Below are positions 62,659 through 64,000 of a DNA stretch of 64,000 bases, one piece after another. How positions within the stretch are numbered: the stretch's first letter is position 1; each line of letters begins with the position of its first letter. Source of the DNA: Selaginella moellendorffii (taxonomy: Eukaryota > Streptophyta > Lycopodiopsida > Selaginellales > Selaginellaceae); NCBI RefSeq assembly GCF_000143415.4, contig NW_003314270.1, positions 1,828,290 through 1,892,289 of the forward strand, written 5' to 3'. A program made the translations under genes and the position numbers. A model generated the notes under the pieces. The model did no database searches and had not been told where the DNA came from. It saw nothing but the letters and a program-made list of their open reading frames with translations.

Positions 62659-64000
62659 ATGAATCTCAATGTCAAGGAGTTTGCTAGAGTTTTAAAAGAG
62701 TGTGGAAACCAACGAGATTTTCTCAAAGCAAAGCACCTCCACAAGGTAATTCTCAGGAACAGTGAGTTCAACCACAACAAGTACCTTGCAAATCTTGTGA
62801 TTGAAATGTATGGAAAATGTGGGAGTCTGGAGGATTGTCTTGCGGCTTTCTATGAGATCGAAAGGCCTAATGTCTTCTCTTGGTGCATTCTTCTCTCTGC
62901 ATATGCCAGGAATGGGCATCTTCAGCAAGCCAAGGCTGTTTTCGATCTAATGCCTGAAGTAAACATCGTAGCCTGGACTTCGCTTGTGAAGTCATACGCA
63001 GATAATGGTTTGCTGCACGAAGCAGAAAGAATGTTTTGCGAAATCAAGGCAGTTTGTAACCTTGTCTGCTGGAATTGCATGCTCGCAGCATATGCCCAAC
63101 ACAACCTTGTCGAGAAAATGGATTCAATCTTTTCTGAAATGCCTGCCCGTGATTTGTTCTCATGGAACTCGGTACTTTGGGCAAATGCTGAGTTTTGCGG
63201 TTTCGGAAAGACCAAGACCATGTTTGATGCGATGCCCGAGTGGGATATTATTTCATATAATGTGATGCTTTTGGCACATACCCACACTGGGCATATCAAC
63301 GACGTCGAGTCCCTCTTTGCTGCTATGCCCGAGCGCGACCTCGTCGGCTATAGCCAAACCATTGCAGCACACATCGTGCACAAAGATCTAGACCGAGCGA
63401 AGTTGCTGTTTGATCAATTGCCGGAGCGAGACGTGATTTCTTCCACAAGATTGCTGCAAGGGTACGTGGAATCACGAAACCTCGAGGCAGCGACAGATTG
63501 CTTCAATGCTATGCATCAACTTAGCGTCCCGTCTTACAACTTAATGGTCGTGGCATATGCCCAAGAAGGACATCTCGACTGGGCGCAAAGGGTTTTCCAC
63601 GAGATTCCCGAGAGGAGCATCGTGTCGTGGACGTCGCTGGTTGAGGCATATGCCCAGAACGGGCATCTTGGCGACGCGAGAGAGATGCTCGAGAGGATGC
63701 CCGAGAGGAATGTGGTGGCCTGGACGGCCATGGTCTCCTCGTATGCACACAATGGCTATGGACGATTGGCAATTTCAATGTTTCGGGAGATGGAGGTTAG
63801 TGGTGAGGAGGCCAACGAGGTTACCATCTTGGGTGTTCTTCTGGCGTGTAACCACAAAGGGATGCTTGTCGAGTGCTTGGGTTGCTTCAAAGGGATCAAA
63901 GAGGACTATGGTGTTACTATGGTTGTGGATCACTATCTGGCAATGGTCGTGGTTTTGGGACGGCTTGGATATGCCAAAATCGCGAGAGATTTGCTGAATT
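62659..64000 (+). CDS. PPR protein, cut by the right window edge
   Basis: The frame is open from MNLNVKEFARVLKECG to the last base (447 codons) without a stop. An N-terminal helix pair (KHLHKVILRNSEFNHNKYLA, MYGKCGSLEDC) leads into S-like repeats (VFSWCILLSAYARNGHLQQA, then FDLMPEVNIVAW) and, near the edge, an E-type transition (EEANEVTILGVLLACNHKG, VVDHYLAMVVVLGRLG). Domains beyond the edge, including any DYW, cannot be judged. It diverges from the RPA43-like gene with 130 bp between start codons. Confidence 0.85.
   Translation, partial: MNLNVKEFARVLKECGNQRDFLKAKHLHKVILRNSEFNHNKYLANLVIEMYGKCGSLEDCLAAFYEIERPNVFSWCILLSAYARNGHLQQAKAVFDLMPEVNIVAWTSLVKSYADNGLLHEAERMFCEIKAVCNLVCWNCMLAAYAQHNLVEKMDSIFSEMPARDLFSWNSVLWANAEFCGFGKTKTMFDAMPEWDIISYNVMLLAHTHTGHINDVESLFAAMPERDLVGYSQTIAAHIVHKDLDRAKLLFDQLPERDVISSTRLLQGYVESRNLEAATDCFNAMHQLSVPSYNLMVVAYAQEGHLDWAQRVFHEIPERSIVSWTSLVEAYAQNGHLGDAREMLERMPERNVVAWTAMVSSYAHNGYGRLAISMFREMEVSGEEANEVTILGVLLACNHKGMLVECLGCFKGIKEDYGVTMVVDHYLAMVVVLGRLGYAKIARDLLN

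Noticed and set aside
1-64000. CRISPR arrays, bacterial operons, phage or plasmid modules
   Set aside because: The window is intron-rich plant nuclear DNA; no direct-repeat/spacer array or prokaryotic gene cluster is present.

Overview
This is nuclear DNA of a land plant. Genes carry many short introns (about 50-90 bp) with canonical borders. PPR genes are abundant, and most other genes are plant families (GRAS, AP2/ERF, NPH3, CYCLOPS/IPD3, plastid ferredoxin, ABC1 kinase). Compact gene spacing, tiny introns and many PPR genes point to a lycophyte such as Selaginella; this is inference, not a database match.

Layout. 1-4.9 kb is AT-rich: a truncated AT-codon-biased reading frame with a signal peptide and a bulb-lectin-like segment, a decayed Ty3/gypsy gag and gene-poor DNA. 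4.9-11.5 kb holds a GRAS factor, a divergent nodulin-like MFS transporter, a DREB/ERF-like factor and a six-exon YqgF/RuvX-type gene. 11.5-16.2 kb holds decayed remnants (kinase, IMPACT/YigZ) and a perfect 25-bp inverted repeat. 16.3-31.3 kb is ordinary gene space: an FNR-like oxidoreductase, a plastid membrane protein, an alkaline-ceramidase-like protein, a group IX-like ERF, a large PPR protein, an ABC1 kinase and an NPH3 protein.

31.4-40.2 kb contains small-RNA genes. There are three U1 snRNA copies with plant USE and TATA elements, tRNA-Lys(CTT), an orphan snRNA-type promoter, and a U12 (minor spliceosome) snRNA divergent from an HCF152-like PPR gene. Next come biotin protein ligase (with two apparent GC-AG introns), CYCLOPS/IPD3, an IST1-like ESCRT protein, a 2Fe-2S ferredoxin and an RRM protein.

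32.5-36.6 kb and 52.1-56.4 kb are an inverted segmental duplication, and 56.4-61.1 kb is a third, direct relative. The unit is RRM gene, small secreted ORF, secreted Pro-rich peptide precursor, PPR gene. The precursor is open in all three copies, while RRM and PPR copies are mostly broken. The window ends with an RPA43-like RNA polymerase I subunit gene and a PPR gene cut by the window edge.

The most unusual items are the SSPIHP-motif peptide-precursor family, the U1/U12 cluster with an invariant 31-nt USE-TATA spacing, and the compositionally foreign lectin-like frame at the left edge. Exon models were built by eye from splice consensus and reading-frame continuity; no alignment or expression data were used.
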